Numbered from the stretch's first letter, positions 1 through 11,682 are shown. The stretch is DNA of 64,000 bases from Leptidea sinapis (GCF_905404315.1 NC_066273.1:13702001-13766000), one strand, 5' to 3'. The notes: generated from the sequence alone by a model not told the origin. Numbers and translations: made by a program.

Positions 1-260
1 ACAAAAGACTTACTCTCTCGACTTAGCCGAGTAGTAGGCATTATAGTTTTTGTCTGTTCCTGGTGTTAACATTATGTTTATGACAGTTTCTAGCTAATTC
101 ACTTATGTGCCTATGAACATACATTATATTATCAAGAATATATTGAGAGGCAACAGTCACGGTGTTAATTTCTTTAAATTTTGCTCTCAATGATTATTTA
201 GGACCTAGATTATAAATAGCGCGAATAGCCCTCTTCTGCAGCACAAATATTGTATTAATA
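1..260 (-). mobile_element. LINE reverse-transcriptase C-terminal fragment
   Basis: Read on the minus strand, this stretch gives broken frames with the feel of the C-terminal end of a CR1/Jockey-group LINE: an 'RAIRAIYNLGP' segment, then 'FKEINTVTVASQYI', then 'YVHRHISE'. Stops and frame changes interrupt it, so it is a dead fragment. The first ~125 bases match, in reverse complement, the stretch at about 51130-51250, which is another fragment of the same LINE on the plus strand. It lies upstream of the cathepsin exon, in an intron of that gene. Confidence 0.6.
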
Positions 261-448
261 TCGGCCTGTATTATAATATTAAAAGTCTTTTGTTTTAAAT
301 AAATAGATTGACTTGGCGATCGCACTATACAATCTAATTTAATATTATGTGTTTTACTTGTGAGAAAAATAAGATATATTGCCCTAAATTATCAATTTAA
401 GTTTGTCCAGCTACAACTTTAATATGGATTGGTCTTGTATGTTTGTAG

Positions 449-2073
449 GTATAAACGCAAATGCAATGCAGTTCTACGTGGGTGGGGTCTCCCACCCGTT
501 CAAAATACTGTGCAGTCCTAACAACTTAGACCATGGTGTTCTCATTGTGGGTTATGGCGTTAAAGGTAAGAGTAAAACTAATAACCATATCTTTACTAAT
601 ATAATAATATAAATAATAAGAGGAAAGATTTTTTTGTTTGCATTGAATAGGGTCAGAAAGTGCTGAACCAATTCGAAAAAATATTTCTCTGTTGGGGGGC
701 TGCACTATCCCCGGGTGACATAGGCTATATTTTTTTTTTTATATTTGGGATACTTACTAAAAAGACCAATAAATGTAACCCATGGTGTAAAAAATGTTCG
801 TGTACGACGTGGCGGGTTATCAGCTAGTCTGTAATAAATACATCTTGCGAATCAACTCGGCCACTACTCAAATATACGATGGGTGAGGTATGAAAAAGAG
901 AGGCGTCCCCCTCCCGCCTGCGTCGCCACGGTCATACCGGTTCGCTCGCTTGCGTACCAGTACTCTGTTTAGGCATGTCACGTACACGTAACAAGTGTTT
1001 GTTGCGCTCAAGCTACAATTATGCTACTTAGCAATATTTTTATCAAATTAGTTTTTTTTACTTTAAATATTTTATTGTTGTAATTGTTTGCTATTAAAAT
1101 CTAATCGAGACATTATTGACTATAAGTTTTTATTTATATTATTTACACATGACTAATCATATTTCAATCGCGTTCGAGATTTCTTAAACGCGTATTTGCG
1201 TATTTTTGTTACGTGATGAATCAAAAAGGCGTGAATCGCATTAACTGCTCAATCGGTCTTCATCTTTTTCGCACATGTTTTGTCAGGGTTTTATTACTAT
1301 ATATTTTATAGCCAAGCAAAGTCGTCCTCAAAAGTTGGTTAAGGCCATAATTTCTAGCCTTTTTATGTAAATAGTCAAACAATTTAGATTTTAGACAAAG
1401 ATATTCTCTTTATTCGACATCATCACAAATAAGATTTTGGACTTAACTATGGTTTATATATTGTATTATGCCGAAAAGTACGCTTCATTAGTATTTGTTG
1501 CAGGTATAAACTGCAAAATTGGTTTTCAGGTCCTGTAACCGTCAATCTCAGTCTGAATGACAATAAAATTTGATATAAAACTAACTTTTTTAATAATTTG
1601 CATGTGTTGGAAGTTTATCTCGTTTCATAGTTTAGTACGTAACATTCGCTTAGTTCCACCCTTTAAAGAAATAGATATTCATTTTTAACCAACTCATTTC
1701 TCTGCTACGGTGGATTCAAAATACGTTGACGAATACACTCGTAGTTACGTATCAAATACCTGAACAGCGCTGAGGCGAGCGAAAAAGACTTATTATGCGC
1801 CATTTCCACGTAACTATTTACATCTGGCTGCAAGGTCGTCGCCATTTTATGTTTAATTATTTATTGCTATAATCTATGCTTTAAGGTGTGAGGGTGAATT
1901 AATTGTGATCTGGATTTTTTTTTTCAGAATACCCACTGTTTCACAAGCGGCTGCCGTACTGGATCATAAAGAATTCGTGGGGAAAGTCGTGGGGTGAGCA
2001 GGGCTACTACCGCGTGTACCGAGGAGACGGCACGTGCGGGGTCAATCAGATGGCCAGTAGTGCGCTCGTGTAG
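449..2073 (+). CDS. Cathepsin F-like cysteine protease, last two exons (5' part outside window)
   Basis: This is the C-terminal end of a papain-family (C1A) lysosomal/secreted cysteine endopeptidase. Exon 449-565 follows an acceptor TTTGTAG and ends at donor G|GTAAGA; it carries 'NNLDHGVLIVGYG', the catalytic-His segment. Exon 1928-2073 follows TTTTTCAG and carries 'YWIIKNSWGKSWGEQGYYR', with the catalytic Asn and the NSWG motif, then 'GDGTCGVNQMASSALV' and the TAG stop at 2071-2073. The exons join in phase 1 (G|AA) across a 1362-bp intron. The ending resembles cathepsin F, including the insect CG12163-type enzyme that carries N-terminal cystatin domains. The catalytic-Cys exon and any cystatin domains must lie upstream. 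The cystatin-only gene at 13401-16925 on the same strand suggests a tandem family locus. Assignment to cathepsin F over cathepsin L is from motif feel, not an alignment. Confidence 0.9.
566..1927 (+). other. Last intron of the cathepsin F-like gene
   Basis: GT-AG intron bounded by GTAAGA and TTTTTCAG. It holds AT-rich sequence, a T-run near 735 and a GC-richer patch at about 895-990. I see no coding potential or recognisable transposon ends in it. Confidence 0.7.
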
Positions 2074-2175
2074 GGACGCCCTAAATCTGATGTCACGAGA
2101 CCGCTTCCAAACTCATAGTTTTAGATAATTCACAATTAAAACACCAATGAGGCGAAAATGTGATTATGATTTATA

Positions 2176-2181
2176 AATAAA
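2176..2181 (+). terminator. Polyadenylation signal of the cathepsin F-like gene
   Basis: AATAAA about 100 bases after the TAG stop, in an AT-rich 3' UTR (from 2074). It is the first such hexamer downstream and is well placed for cleavage near 2195-2210. Confidence 0.6.
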
Positions 2182-2209
2182 AATATTTATTTAAGTTTTT
2201 AATTTTAAA

Positions 2210-3280
2210 TTCGAATTAGAGGATACCATTTCAATCACCACATTTATAGTGTCTAGATTCGCTTAAGCGAGCCATTTTTAACGACCTTTTTCGCTAGGTA
2301 GACCTTTTATAGAATGTTATATGTTGTTTTTGACATCTCTAATGGCAGATTTTCACATGATAAAAGAAATATGGCGTCTGTCTTAAGACTAAATTAAAAG
2401 AATTTAAATAATTATGTATATTTAAAGCATAATGAATGGCCTATAGGACTCGTTTTCAAAGCCAAATATAATATTTAATGTCTTATCAGTGGAATTCTTT
2501 TACCGTATAAAATTTCAATTTCCTTTATTGGAAATGGACTCAAAATAAATTGTTAATTAAAGCCTTAACTAATGCTTTACAAAATATTAAGTGGGATTTT
2601 AAATAATAGTTCGTTAATTTAGCATGACTTGTCTACAAAGTCTTCCAATTTCAATGCCGTCCGTATGAGTCCATACTTAAAATTGTCAATTATTATTAGT
2701 ATACATTTAATAATCATCTATATTACCTTATTCAGTAAATATAATACAGATAGCGCGTGAGTTAAATGCAGTTGGGGCCTGAGGTTAGAGCGGTAACATC
2801 TCCCCCTGCTTGCCGTCGCTTAGGCGATGATAAAAGCGAGTTTTTATTCGTCGCCCAGCACGAGAAATCACGAATAATGCTTTAGACATCTGTTTTGAAG
2901 AAAGGCAACACAAAAATTTGAGATTTAAAAGGATAAATTAAGGTAGAAATTGTAAACTTAAGGCATTGTTTAAATTTATCGACACACTAATTATTGTCAT
3001 CAATTATAATAAGGTCACATCACTTTTGCATTCCTGAAGTATGCATTAAACTCGCACAGTATCTGTACATAATATATAAATACTAGAATTGCTATTGCAA
3101 AATAAATAATCTGGAGTTATATACATAATACCACGCCTCTTTCAGACAGTCGGATCTTCATTTATTTATTCCCATGTCCGTAGCTAACAGTGACATTGGT
3201 AGTATATTCTACGTTCACTCAGGGCACTTAAAAAATCGATAGCAATGAAGTATTTCCCATTTTTTTGTGACCCTTCGTGA
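2210..3280. other. AT-rich intergenic span, no gene seen
   Basis: No open frame, exon-like block or clear transposon terminus was found. A GC-richer patch at about 2750-2870 is unexplained. Confidence 0.5.
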
Positions 3281-3284
3281 CCAG

Positions 3285-3460
3285 CAGCATTTTGAATCCG
3301 TTTCTATCACTTATCACTTATCCGTTTCTATCACTTGGCGTTATGGGACAGTTGTTCAACGGACTGTTTCCGTAGCCAGGATTTCTTTCTCCGGTTTGCG
3401 CTACTTTTTCCCTCCAATTCGCCCATCATGATGTGCTGAAGCAGGATATCGATCATGTCT
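3285..3460 (-). mobile_element. RTE-like LINE C-terminal relic
   Basis: On the minus strand one frame reads 'GELEGKSSANRRKKSWLRK', then 'QSVEQLSHNAK'. This resembles the 'GK(I/L)EG+R..GR+..SWL+.....' segment at the C-terminus of RTE-type reverse transcriptases. It is short, with no other part of the element adjacent, and is assigned from motif resemblance only. Confidence 0.45.
3300..3348 (+). repeat. Short direct repeat
   Basis: 'TCCGTTTCTATCACTT' occurs twice about 27 bases apart, with 'ATCACTT' present once more between them. Probably local slippage; it overlaps the RTE relic. Confidence 0.6.
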
Positions 3461-3469
3461 CAGCATATA

Positions 3470-4930
3470 CTATTTAGTATTCATTAGTGATTTGTGACTA
3501 TATTATATTTACTGAATAAAGTTAAACTACAATCGATATGAAACCAGCTTTACGTAATGGATCTGAAGATAGCGTTAGTTGTTCTAAATGTGAATTTATC
3601 TAAGAAATTGTATATTTTCGTTTAGTTCTATAATAATACCATTTAAGGGAAAACATTAGTGGTATATTTTCCATTTAAACGTTCTAGTCTGTTTTCTCCT
3701 CTGGTTTTTATCCTAGATCAATAATTCTGTTTTGCTTTTTTATATTTTTGTATGGTGATTACTTCAAATTAGGATTAATACGGCTTAATCAAATAGCCTT
3801 TTATAAAAATCCGGCATCATATGTAAGTGGTAAATTTGAAACAGTACGAACAATACGAATAATTCATTCTCATACAGTTTTTAGTATTTCGTTACCATTA
3901 AGTCTTGGGGGAGGAAATAGATGAAACCATGATTTATTTAGTTTTTTTTTCTCATGTTTCATGTCATTTTAGACGGAGCTGCAGTTCGCCTTATCGCTCT
4001 GATATATGTCTATTGATTAAGAATTCGTAAATCTGAGAAATGACTAAGTTAATGTTACTTCTTAAGATGGCATAATAAATTGTTTATAATGACATAAAAT
4101 TTAATTCTGTATATATGTTCAGTATGTTTGGTGGGATACTCACGATACTTAAGAAAGGGTGCTCGATTCTCGTTCTTATTATGTGTAATAAAAGTACCTA
4201 ATTTTTGATCAAATTTCTCTATAAATTAATGAAAGCACCACCGCACTGCGTGATTAAGCAAGCCTGTATGAGTTGTATTAGTTAAGCCTATGCGCCGACA
4301 GGTCCGTGTGCCCGCCCCCCCCGCTTCCATTTCAGAGGCTCGCGATTGGTTTGTAATGTGAGTTAAGTTTGCTAAGCATTCAATTAATATATTTTTTCAT
4401 ATATATTAGTATGATTCAAAATATCTCCTCCTTGAGTATCATTAGTGCCCCACTGGTCATGCTGTATTAGTTTTATGAAGAGGCTATAGGACGAAGAATT
4501 GCTTGCATATACCATTATCGAGTTTTCAATTTTCGGTCCAACATTTTCAAATGTTTAAGTTACATCAGTCGGAAATATTTTATTACTTTTTAATATCTTA
4601 ATATTTCCGATCACATACAAAATATGATAGTATCTTAAGTAGAGTTCTTATGAGATTAATGTGCCTATGTTTTTTTTTATAATTATTTTTAAATGCCTTT
4701 TTAAACGATTTATTGTTAGAGTAAGGAAATATTGTTGATTATCATTTATTTAATCAAATAGCTAAGTAGGTATTTTTCTTAGTTTTTTATATTTTACATA
4801 TTTTATTCATTTACTAACTCTCATTATCAAACGTAATATATACTCGTATAAAAAATGCAGATGTAACCCAGAATTTTTAAATAAAATATTAATTTATTTT
4901 TTGTTTTATTTATACATATATATACTTATA
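3470..4930. other. AT-rich intergenic span, no gene seen
   Basis: No coding signal seen. A C-run (about 4313-4322) sits in a small GC-rich patch at about 4240-4345. The rest is AT-rich with homopolymer T and A runs. Confidence 0.5.
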
Positions 4931-4937
4931 TATATCC

Positions 4938-5062
4938 CTCTAATATTATAAATGTGAATGTAAGTTTGTTTGTTACGCTTTTACGCCGTAGTTACTGAAC
5001 CGATTTTGATGAAATTTGGTATTGCGATAGACTAGAGATTATGAGTGAGATGAGATTATGTG
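4938..5062 (+). repeat. Lepidopteran interspersed repeat ('GTTTGTTACGC...ACTGAACCGATTTTGATGAA')
   Basis: The run 'GTAAGTTTGTTTGTTACGC' followed by 'TACTGAACCGATTTTGATGA' is a very common element end in moth genomes. Only this end is recognisable. The element class (Helitron-like or SINE-like) cannot be decided from the window. Confidence 0.5.
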
Positions 5063-5131
5063 AAAGGGGTCAACGACTGATAGATTACAGAAAGAAAACT
5101 AACAATTCTAAATAGTTTATTTATGAAAAAG

Positions 5132-5620
5132 GGCAAAAATAAATAGACTTGGAGATCCCCAAGATATAGAAACGAAATTGATTTTGTACTGTCAAATAAA
5201 GCACGCTTGTTTCAAAACACAGAAATTCTGAATGTAATATATCCGTCAGACCACAGGCCAGTAAGAGCAACACTGTCTCTCTCACACGTACAAAGAAGAG
5301 ATGTAAGTATCAAAATATTGGCCAACAACAAATAGAAATTATTTACGTTTAAATTCCTTATAATCTCACCATGTTTAAGAGAGCTCAGAAAATACGACAC
5401 TTCAGACGCAGTACGATAACATAGTCAGAGCCATCACCAGAAGCTTCCAGAATTTTAAAAAACTGCACAATACTCACACAATATTTAGAACGTATCTCAA
5501 GACTCATGAAAAGAAGACAAGAATTATAAAAAATCTACAAGTAAAGTAGACAAATTAAAAACGAAATCTCAGCACTATACAAACTTATAAGTAAATACAT
5601 AAGAAAAGACTACGCAATTT
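5132..5620 (+). pseudogene. RTE-like LINE fragment: end of endonuclease domain plus linker
   Basis: The plus-strand frame reads 'RNEIDFVLSNKARLFQN', then 'VIYPSDHRPVRATLSLS'. 'SDHRPV' is the terminal SDH motif of an APE-type endonuclease of the RTE clade (often annotated as craniofacial development protein 2-like in insects). Frameshifts and stops follow from about 5330, but linker-like pieces such as 'ISALYKLISKYIRKDYA' continue to about 5620, just before the Jockey sequence starts. The reverse transcriptase part is missing. Confidence 0.65.
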
Positions 5621-5624
5621 AATT

Positions 5625-7456
5625 ACGCGCTCCTCGAACACATCCAAATGGCTACAGATTCCGTGTTGGAGCAGATCCCCATTGCAGAGATCGTGTTTGG
5701 CTAGGCTCACGTACCACCGATCATGCAGGGAGATCTGTTCACCACTTTGCCTTAGAATATGGTCTGACGTACCTGGTTATTGCGCCAACGCGAATCCCAG
5801 ATGTGGAAGATCATACACCTCCACTGTTGGACCTTCTGTTGACCTCACATCCGGACGGCTACCTAGTTTCCGTTGACCCTCCTCTGGGATCGTCGGACCA
5901 CTGCCTGATCTGGAGCTCCGTGCCGATCACGCGCCTAACACGGCCCTGCTTCTTAGGCTGTCACCACGTGCGGCACTATAGGTAGGCAGAGCGGGACGAG
6001 ATGCGGTGCTTTTTTCATCCTACGCGTGGAGGCAGATCTGTTTTTGCTGGGTGATCCAGATGCCGCTACTGACGCTGATGCCGATGTGGTACTGCAAGGT
6101 ATGGAACTCTTCATTCCATCCTCCTCTGTGCCTATCGGTGGCAGGTCCCAACCATGGTTGGACCGCTCCTGCAAAATGGCCTCTCGCTGAAAGCAGGAGT
6201 GCTATCAGGCTTGGGTCAATGCGGTGGTATCTAAGGATGTGAATTTCGCTGTGATTTTAAGTTCGCTGGCGAACTTAAAAAACACTTCAATCATGCCTCC
6301 AGGTCCTTCAAAAGAGTTTTTGCTGCCGCGAAGTCGAAGCACACTGGCAGAATTGGCGAGAGACTTGCACGCCTTCCCTCGGGAACTCGTGCATTCTGCT
6401 CGCTCGCCAAGGCTGTCCAACAACTTCTGCCAGCCAACCATTCCGCCACTGCACAGGGATGATGACTCGCTGGCCCATAACGCGAAAGAGAAAGCTCCTG
6501 GGCTTCCTCTTCGCGTCCAACTCGACTCTGGATGACCACGGTGCACCATAACCGCAGATTCCGCGTTGCGAGTCATACATGCCGGACATAAAAATCTGGC
6601 ATGGCGCCATGCTTAAGGCGCTTCTCACCTTGGACATTCACAAATCGAGCGGGCTCGATGGCATTCCCCCGATAGTGCTGCGGACATGTGCTCCGGAACT
6701 GGCACCGGTCCTTACCCGTCTTTTCCGGCTCTCCTACTCATCAGGCGTAGTCCCGAAATTATGGAAGGCGGCTTTAGTGCACCCGATCCATAAGAAAGGT
6801 GTACGCTCAGATCCGTCCAACTACCGCCCCATTGCCATTACCTCCATTTTCTCCAAAGTAATGGAGTCGATCATCAACCGCCAGCTCTTGGGATACCTAG
6901 AGGGGCACCAGCTAATCAGCGACTGCCAGTACGGTTTCCTTCAGGGTCGCTCAGCTGGTGATCTTCTTGCATACCTCACCCATAAATGGGCGCAAGCGGT
7001 TGAGTCGAAGGGAGAGGCGTTGGCGGTGAGTTTGGACATAGCGAAGGCCTTCGATCGGGTGTGGCATAAAGCGCTTATAGCGAAACTGCCATCCTATGGG
7101 CTTCTCGAGAAGTTGTGCAAATGGGTCGCTAGCTTTTTGGCCGATCGGAGCATCAAGGTTGATATCAACGGTGCATGCTCCGACTTAAAACCCATAAATG
7201 CTGGTGTCCCGCAAGGCTGCGTGCTATCCCCTACACCGTTTCTTCTGCATATCAATGATATGCTGCAAATCAGCAGTATTCATTGCTATGCGGATGACAG
7301 CACAGGGTATGCTTCCTACACCGGCCTTGCCAACATGTCCCGGGATAGCGTCGACGAGAACCGGAAGAAACTTGTGTCTGAAATCGAGACTATGCTTTGC
7401 AAAGTCTCGGAATGGGGCCGACAAAATTTAGTCCAATTCAACCCCAAGAAGACACT
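5625..7456 (+). mobile_element. Jockey-like LINE, plus-strand copy A (5'- and 3'-truncated)
   Basis: This is a dead Jockey-clade non-LTR retrotransposon. The 5' part (5625-5985) keeps endonuclease pieces 'WLGSRTTDHAGRSVHHFA' and 'LGSSDHCLIWSSVP', but has lost the 'GDFNGHNAE' stretch present in copies B and C. An open frame at 6579-7514 covers most of the reverse transcriptase: 'SSGLDGIPPIVLRTCAPEL', 'NYRPIAITSIFSKVMES', 'LDIAKAFDRVWHKAL', 'AGVPQGCVLSP' and the catalytic 'HCYADDSTG'. The linker between is frameshifted. Element sequence stops at 'VQFNPKKT' near 7455, where it meets the 3' tail of copy B on the other strand. GC content is clearly above the surroundings. Confidence 0.85.
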
Positions 7457-7514
7457 TTATTTTTATTTTTATGGAATAGGAGGACAAACGAGCGTACGGG
7501 TCACCTGGTGTTAA
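6579..7514 (+). pseudogene. Reverse transcriptase domain of Jockey copy A
   Basis: A 311-codon frame carries RT motifs in order: 'KSSGLDGIPP' (motif 0/1), 'NYRPIAITS', 'DIAKAFDRVWH' (first catalytic Asp), 'GVPQGCVLSP' and 'YADDSTG' (catalytic YADD). The protein ends artificially: its last ~20 residues come from the neighbouring copy B tail read in reverse. There is no intact endonuclease in phase with it, so it cannot be an active element. Confidence 0.85.
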
Positions 7515-8210
7515 GTGATCACCGCCGCCCACACTCTCCTGCAACACCAGAGGAATCACAAGATCGTTGCCGGCCTTTAAGGAAGGTGTACGCGCTTTTC
7601 TTGAAGGTACCCATGTCGTATCGTCCCGGAAACACCGCACAAGGAAGCTCATTCCACAGCTTCGTGGGACGAGGAAGAAAGCTCCTTGAAAACCGCACTG
7701 TGGAGGACCGCCACATATCCAGATGGGGGATGATATCGTAACTTGTGGCGTGTCGTGCGAAGGTGAAATTCGGCGGCAGGAATCAGGTTGAATAGCTCTT
7801 CGGAACACTCCCCGTGATAAATGCGGTAGAAGACACAATGAAGCGACGTCTCTACGCAACGCCAAGTGAACCAGCCGTTCACAGAGTACTGGATCCCCGA
7901 CAATTCGAGCTGCTCTGCGTTGCACGCGTTCAAATGGATCGAGCTGATACTGGGGTGCGCCAGACCAGAGATGACAGCAATACTCCATGTGAGGCCGGAC
8001 CTGCGCTTTGTAGAGCGCTAGAATGTGGGCCGGCTTGAAGTATTGCCGTGCTCAATATATGACGCCCAGTTTCTTTGAAGCCAGTATGGCTTTGCCCTCC
8101 AGATGGCCACGGAATTGGCAATTGCTCGAGATTTCGAGACCCAGTATTCCGATACTAGGCGAGGCTTTAAGGGAAGTGTTCTCGAAGAGCGGTGATACGG
8201 CAAATGGGGT

Positions 8211-9401
8211 TTATTTATAGGTAAACGCGCAAACTTGAGTCTTCTGGTGGTTAAATTGGACAAGGTTCAACTTACCCCATTCCGCGACCTTCTCGAGAGA
8301 GGACTCGATAGAAGACACAAGTTTCTCCCGGCACTGGTCGACGTTTTCCCGAGAGAGACCTGCATAGCCCGCGTATACGGCATCACCAGTGCTGTCGTCT
8401 GCATAGCAATGCATGTTGGCGGTGTCCAACATATCATTGATATGCAGAAGAAACAGCGTGGGAGATAGCACACAGCCTTGGGGCACTCCAGCGTTCACGG
8501 GCTTGGGATTCGAGCAATAACCGTCGACAACGACCTGTATGCTGCGTCCAGTGAGGAAGCTGGAGGTCCACTTGCATAAGCACTCGGGAAGCCCAAATGA
8601 TGGAAGTTTTGCGAGGAGCGCCTTGTGCCATACACGATCAAAGGCCTTCGCTATATCCAGACCAACTGCCAGGCCTTCCCCCTTGCTTTCAATAGCCGCC
8701 GCCCATCTATGTGTTAGGTATACCAGAAGATCGCCAGTCGACCGACCATGGCGAAAGCCGTACTGCCGGTCGTTGATCAACTGGTGACCCTCAAGGTATA
8801 CCAAGAGCTGGCGGTTAATTATGCTCTCCATGATTTTGGAGAGTAGGGAGGTAATAGCAATAGGCCTGTAGTTTGCCGGATCCGAACTGCCTCCTTTTTT
8901 TGGGATCGGATGGACAAGGGCTGACTTCCATGAATCAGGGACTACGCCTTTTGAATAAGAGTGCTGGAATAAACGCGTTAGCACCGGCGTCAACTCAGGG
9001 GCACACGTTCTAAGCACGATTGGAGAAATGCCATCCGGCCCGCTCGACTTCCTGACGTCCAACGAAAACAGAGCTCGCCTAACAGTTTTCTGTGGGAACT
9101 GTACTTCAGGCATGGAGCTCTGACACCGCGGGATGGCCGGCGGTGTTTTTCCGTTGTCGTCAAGAGTCGAGTTGGAGGCAAAAAGAGTGCACAGGAGATC
9201 GGCTTTCTCTTTTGCCGTATGGGCCAGGGTGTCATTCCTCATGTGCAACGGCGGCATGGACGGCTGGTTGAAGTTACCAAGCTTTCGACAACGACCAGAA
9301 CTTGCGTGTTCCGGTCGGGTAACTGGAAAGCTGCTCGCCAATTTTGACGACGTGCTTCGATTTCTCACGGGCGATTTGCCGCTTAAAAAATCTGGAGGCA
9401 C
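8211..9401 (-). pseudogene. Reverse transcriptase domain of Jockey copy B
   Basis: A 396-codon frame runs from 'MPPDFLSGKSPVRNRS' through 'VRKSSGPDGISPIVLRTC', 'NYRPIAITSLLSKIMES', 'LDIAKAFDRVWHKALL', 'AGVPQGCVLSPTLF' and 'MHCYADDSTG' to 'LVQFNHQKTQVCAF'. All RT motifs are present and this is the longest uninterrupted RT frame of the three Jockey copies. The first-strand synthesis domain is intact on paper, but upstream and downstream frameshifts cut it off from the endonuclease and the C-terminus. Confidence 0.85.
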
Positions 9402-9416
9402 GGTTATATTTCCTCT

Positions 9417-10040
9417 TCAGAACTTTGCAGTTCGGATCCTTTGAGCCCAGCGCCGCAACCCAAGTTCGATACGCCTTTTTTTGCAGTCAGATGCTGCTTT
9501 AACTGACGCATCGAACCAGGGCTGTGATCTGCCACCGATCGGTACTACAGAGCTTGGTATAAAAATATCCATGCCCTGCAGTATCACATCGGCTACTGCA
9601 ACGGCGCAGGCACTAGGATCATCCGAAGGGAAACAAACCCTGCCCCAAGGGTAGGATGCAAAAAAGGAACGCATCCTATTCCAATCTGCTGACTTGTAGT
9701 GCCAAACGCGGCGGTTCGCTGGTGGTCTCCGAAGTTGGCGTCGGATAGGCACTACACTCCTGACCAGGCAATGGTCGGACGTTCCGAGAGGGGCGTCGAC
9801 AGAGACCTGGTAACAATCGGGATGTGTAGTCAGCAGAAGATCTAGTAAGGACGGCATGTGGCTATCCACATCCGGGAGCCGCGTCGGCAACTCAACCAAT
9901 TGGGACAGACCATACGCCAATGCAAAATTATGCACAGATCGCCCTGCGTAGTCTGTGGTACGTGATCCAAGCCATTCGGCATTGTGCCCGTTGAAATCAC
10001 CCAAGACTACGATTTCAGCGGAGGGGATCTGAGCAAGCAC
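9417..10040 (-). pseudogene. APE-type endonuclease domain of Jockey copy B
   Basis: This frame holds 'IVVLGDFNGHNAEWLGSRT' (metal-binding D-x-N) and 'APLGTSDHCLVRSVV' (terminal SDH), followed by the linker 'MRSFFASYPWGRVCFPSDD'. The N-terminal part of the domain continues in other frames at 10059-10295 and 10234-10575. Compared with copy C, the plus strand here lacks about 30 bases near 10050, which breaks the frame. Confidence 0.8.
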
Positions 10041-10790
10041 GTCATCAAATGCCGCAAATCATGAGGTGATCCTATGGGACCTGTAGACACACGCATAGAT
10101 GCGGACACGGTCCTCTAAATCTACGCGGAGCCAGAGAGTAGACAGGCCCCTATCCTCAAAATTGCCGAGACGGCGACAGCAGATATCCTCCCTAACGTAC
10201 ACACATACCCCGGCATGAGGCATGAAATTATGCTCAATTTTGTCGAGATATCTGCGTCTCCGTAAGGAAACACAAGGCCGGCTGCGCCGTCTCAAGGTGG
10301 TGGTGGACGGCGTTTAAGTTGGAGTGAATTCCCCGGATGTTACAAAAGTCCTTATTAAGAGTGGAGCGGGGTGCCGTGGTGTTGCTGCCCTGTTTGTCCT
10401 GTGACATACGCGGTACTGTGCCCTCCCCAGAATACGAGGGGCATCCCGAGCGCGAATGCTCGGGGAGGTATTCTCCGGCTCTACAAGAGCCGGTACCCTT
10501 CTGGGGTAATTTCTTTTTAAATACCGCTCTCATATTTTGTTGGGGGAGGGGGGAATGGCCTCCGGTCCTCGACACTAACCTATGCGAAACATAGCGGCAC
10601 TAGGCCGCTACTTCACGCCGGTATTCTGTGCGAGTGTGGTAAGTAACCCGGACGAGTCTGGCCCGATTGTGCTGACGTCATAAGACAGCAGCGTGACTCT
10701 CCCACTTTCAAAAAGCCCGTAGTCGCCTCTTACGACCTTCGACCTGGGACTACCCTATTCTTTCTACGCCCCGGGGCAGCACAGGGCAAG

Positions 10791-10985
10791 TTTGTGCGAC
10801 ACAAATTCGTAATAGGTATATGTACAAGCAAGTAACAACTTTCAACCGAAGACACACAAATAAATACAGAATGTTGATAAAATATCGTTCACTTGCTTTA
10901 ATTATTAATGTTTATTTGCATGCCAGCCCGGGACATTGTTAATGAGCAAAAATAATCTTCTTGTTAATTTGTTTATTCTTATTAT
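10791..10985. other. Short AT-rich spacer after Jockey copy B
   Basis: No feature recognised between the 5' end of copy B and the next repeat. Confidence 0.4.
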
Positions 10986-10987
10986 GT

Positions 10988-11260
10988 ACTAGCTGATGCC
11001 CACGACTTCGTCCGCGTAGATAAAGGGTCCAGTTCCGGTTCCCGTTTTCGCTCCCGTTCACAACATATTATATGAATCTTATTTCGAGAAAGATTGCTAT
11101 GGCAAACTAAACCTACTATTGGTATAGTTATAGCTCATCGACGTGAATTACAGTTTTTCACAAATCCCGGGGGCACAGATTAAAGATGATTAAAAAGGGA
11201 CTAAAGGTTTTAATCGTTTTTTTGCAAATGAGTTTATAATCACCACGAATAACTGGGATG
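10988..11260 (+). repeat. Lepidopteran interspersed repeat ('ACTAGCTGATGCCCACGACTTCGTCCGC')
   Basis: The opening 'CTAGCTGATGCCCACGACTT' followed by 'CGTCCGCGTAGATAAAGG' is a widespread moth repeat head. Its right border is not clear. The class is not determined. Confidence 0.5.
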
Positions 11261-11469
11261 CTTGATGGCAATGGCTAAATATTATATTGACACTTGACAG
11301 GTATCACTGTAGGAACTGTAGGGTCATTTTGAAAATTGAACAGATTTAGATTAGTAACAAAAAAAATTTTAACAAAAAAACAACCGACTTCAAAAACACT
11401 ATTCCAAAACAAAAGATATAATATGCACTAAAAAGTATAAAAATAATTGCATATTTTTATACAATCTTA

Positions 11470-11678
11470 TTAATTAATCTAATTCTAGTTACGATTATTG
11501 TAATTTTTGGAATCGCTGTCCTCCCGCCGCGGCCCCGCTCTCGCCTCTGGCCTTCTCATGTCGCACTTGCGACTCAAGCACATGTCACATATAACTATGT
11601 ATGTAGTTACAAACCTATCTTGGCTGACACCGACGAAAATGACAATAATCGTAATTCTAGAATTAGATTAATTAAGCG
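11470..11678. mobile_element. MITE with ~33-bp terminal inverted repeats
   Basis: Left end 'TTAATTAATCTAATTCTAG' plus 'TTACGATTATTGT' is mirrored by the right end at about 11641-11677 ('ACAATAATCGTAA', 'CTAGAATTAGATTAATTAA'). The inverted repeats differ by a 2-base insertion. The interior is GC-rich (for example 'CCCGCCGCGGCCCCGC'). A TTAA at each outer end could be a target duplication, but the TIR itself starts with the same bases, so this is ambiguous. Confidence 0.65.
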
Positions 11679-11682
11679 TTTA

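Larger units (their letters stand above)
7457..10790 (-). mobile_element. Jockey-like LINE, minus-strand copy B (near full length, inactive)
   Basis: Read on the minus strand from about 10790 to 7457. It starts with a GC-rich 5' segment (the plus strand shows 'CTATTCTTTCTACGCCCCGG' at its end), then endonuclease ('FCNIRGIHSNLNAV', 'GDFNGHNAEWLGS', 'LGTSDHCLV'), linker, reverse transcriptase (8211-9401, 'CYADDSTG'), a C-terminal domain ('MEYCCHLWSGAPQYQLDPF') and a 3' UTR ending in an A-rich tail (T-rich on plus, 7457-7471). Frameshifts split the ORF near 10290, 10050, 9410 and 8220. A short deletion near 10050 is visible against copy C. No separate ORF1 was recognised. Its tail abuts copy A tail to tail. 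Confidence 0.88.

Noticed and set aside
6205..6637. Several overlapping open frames on both strands at 6.2-6.6 kb
   Set aside because: They are shadows of the frameshifted Jockey copy A linker in GC-rich sequence, not separate genes.
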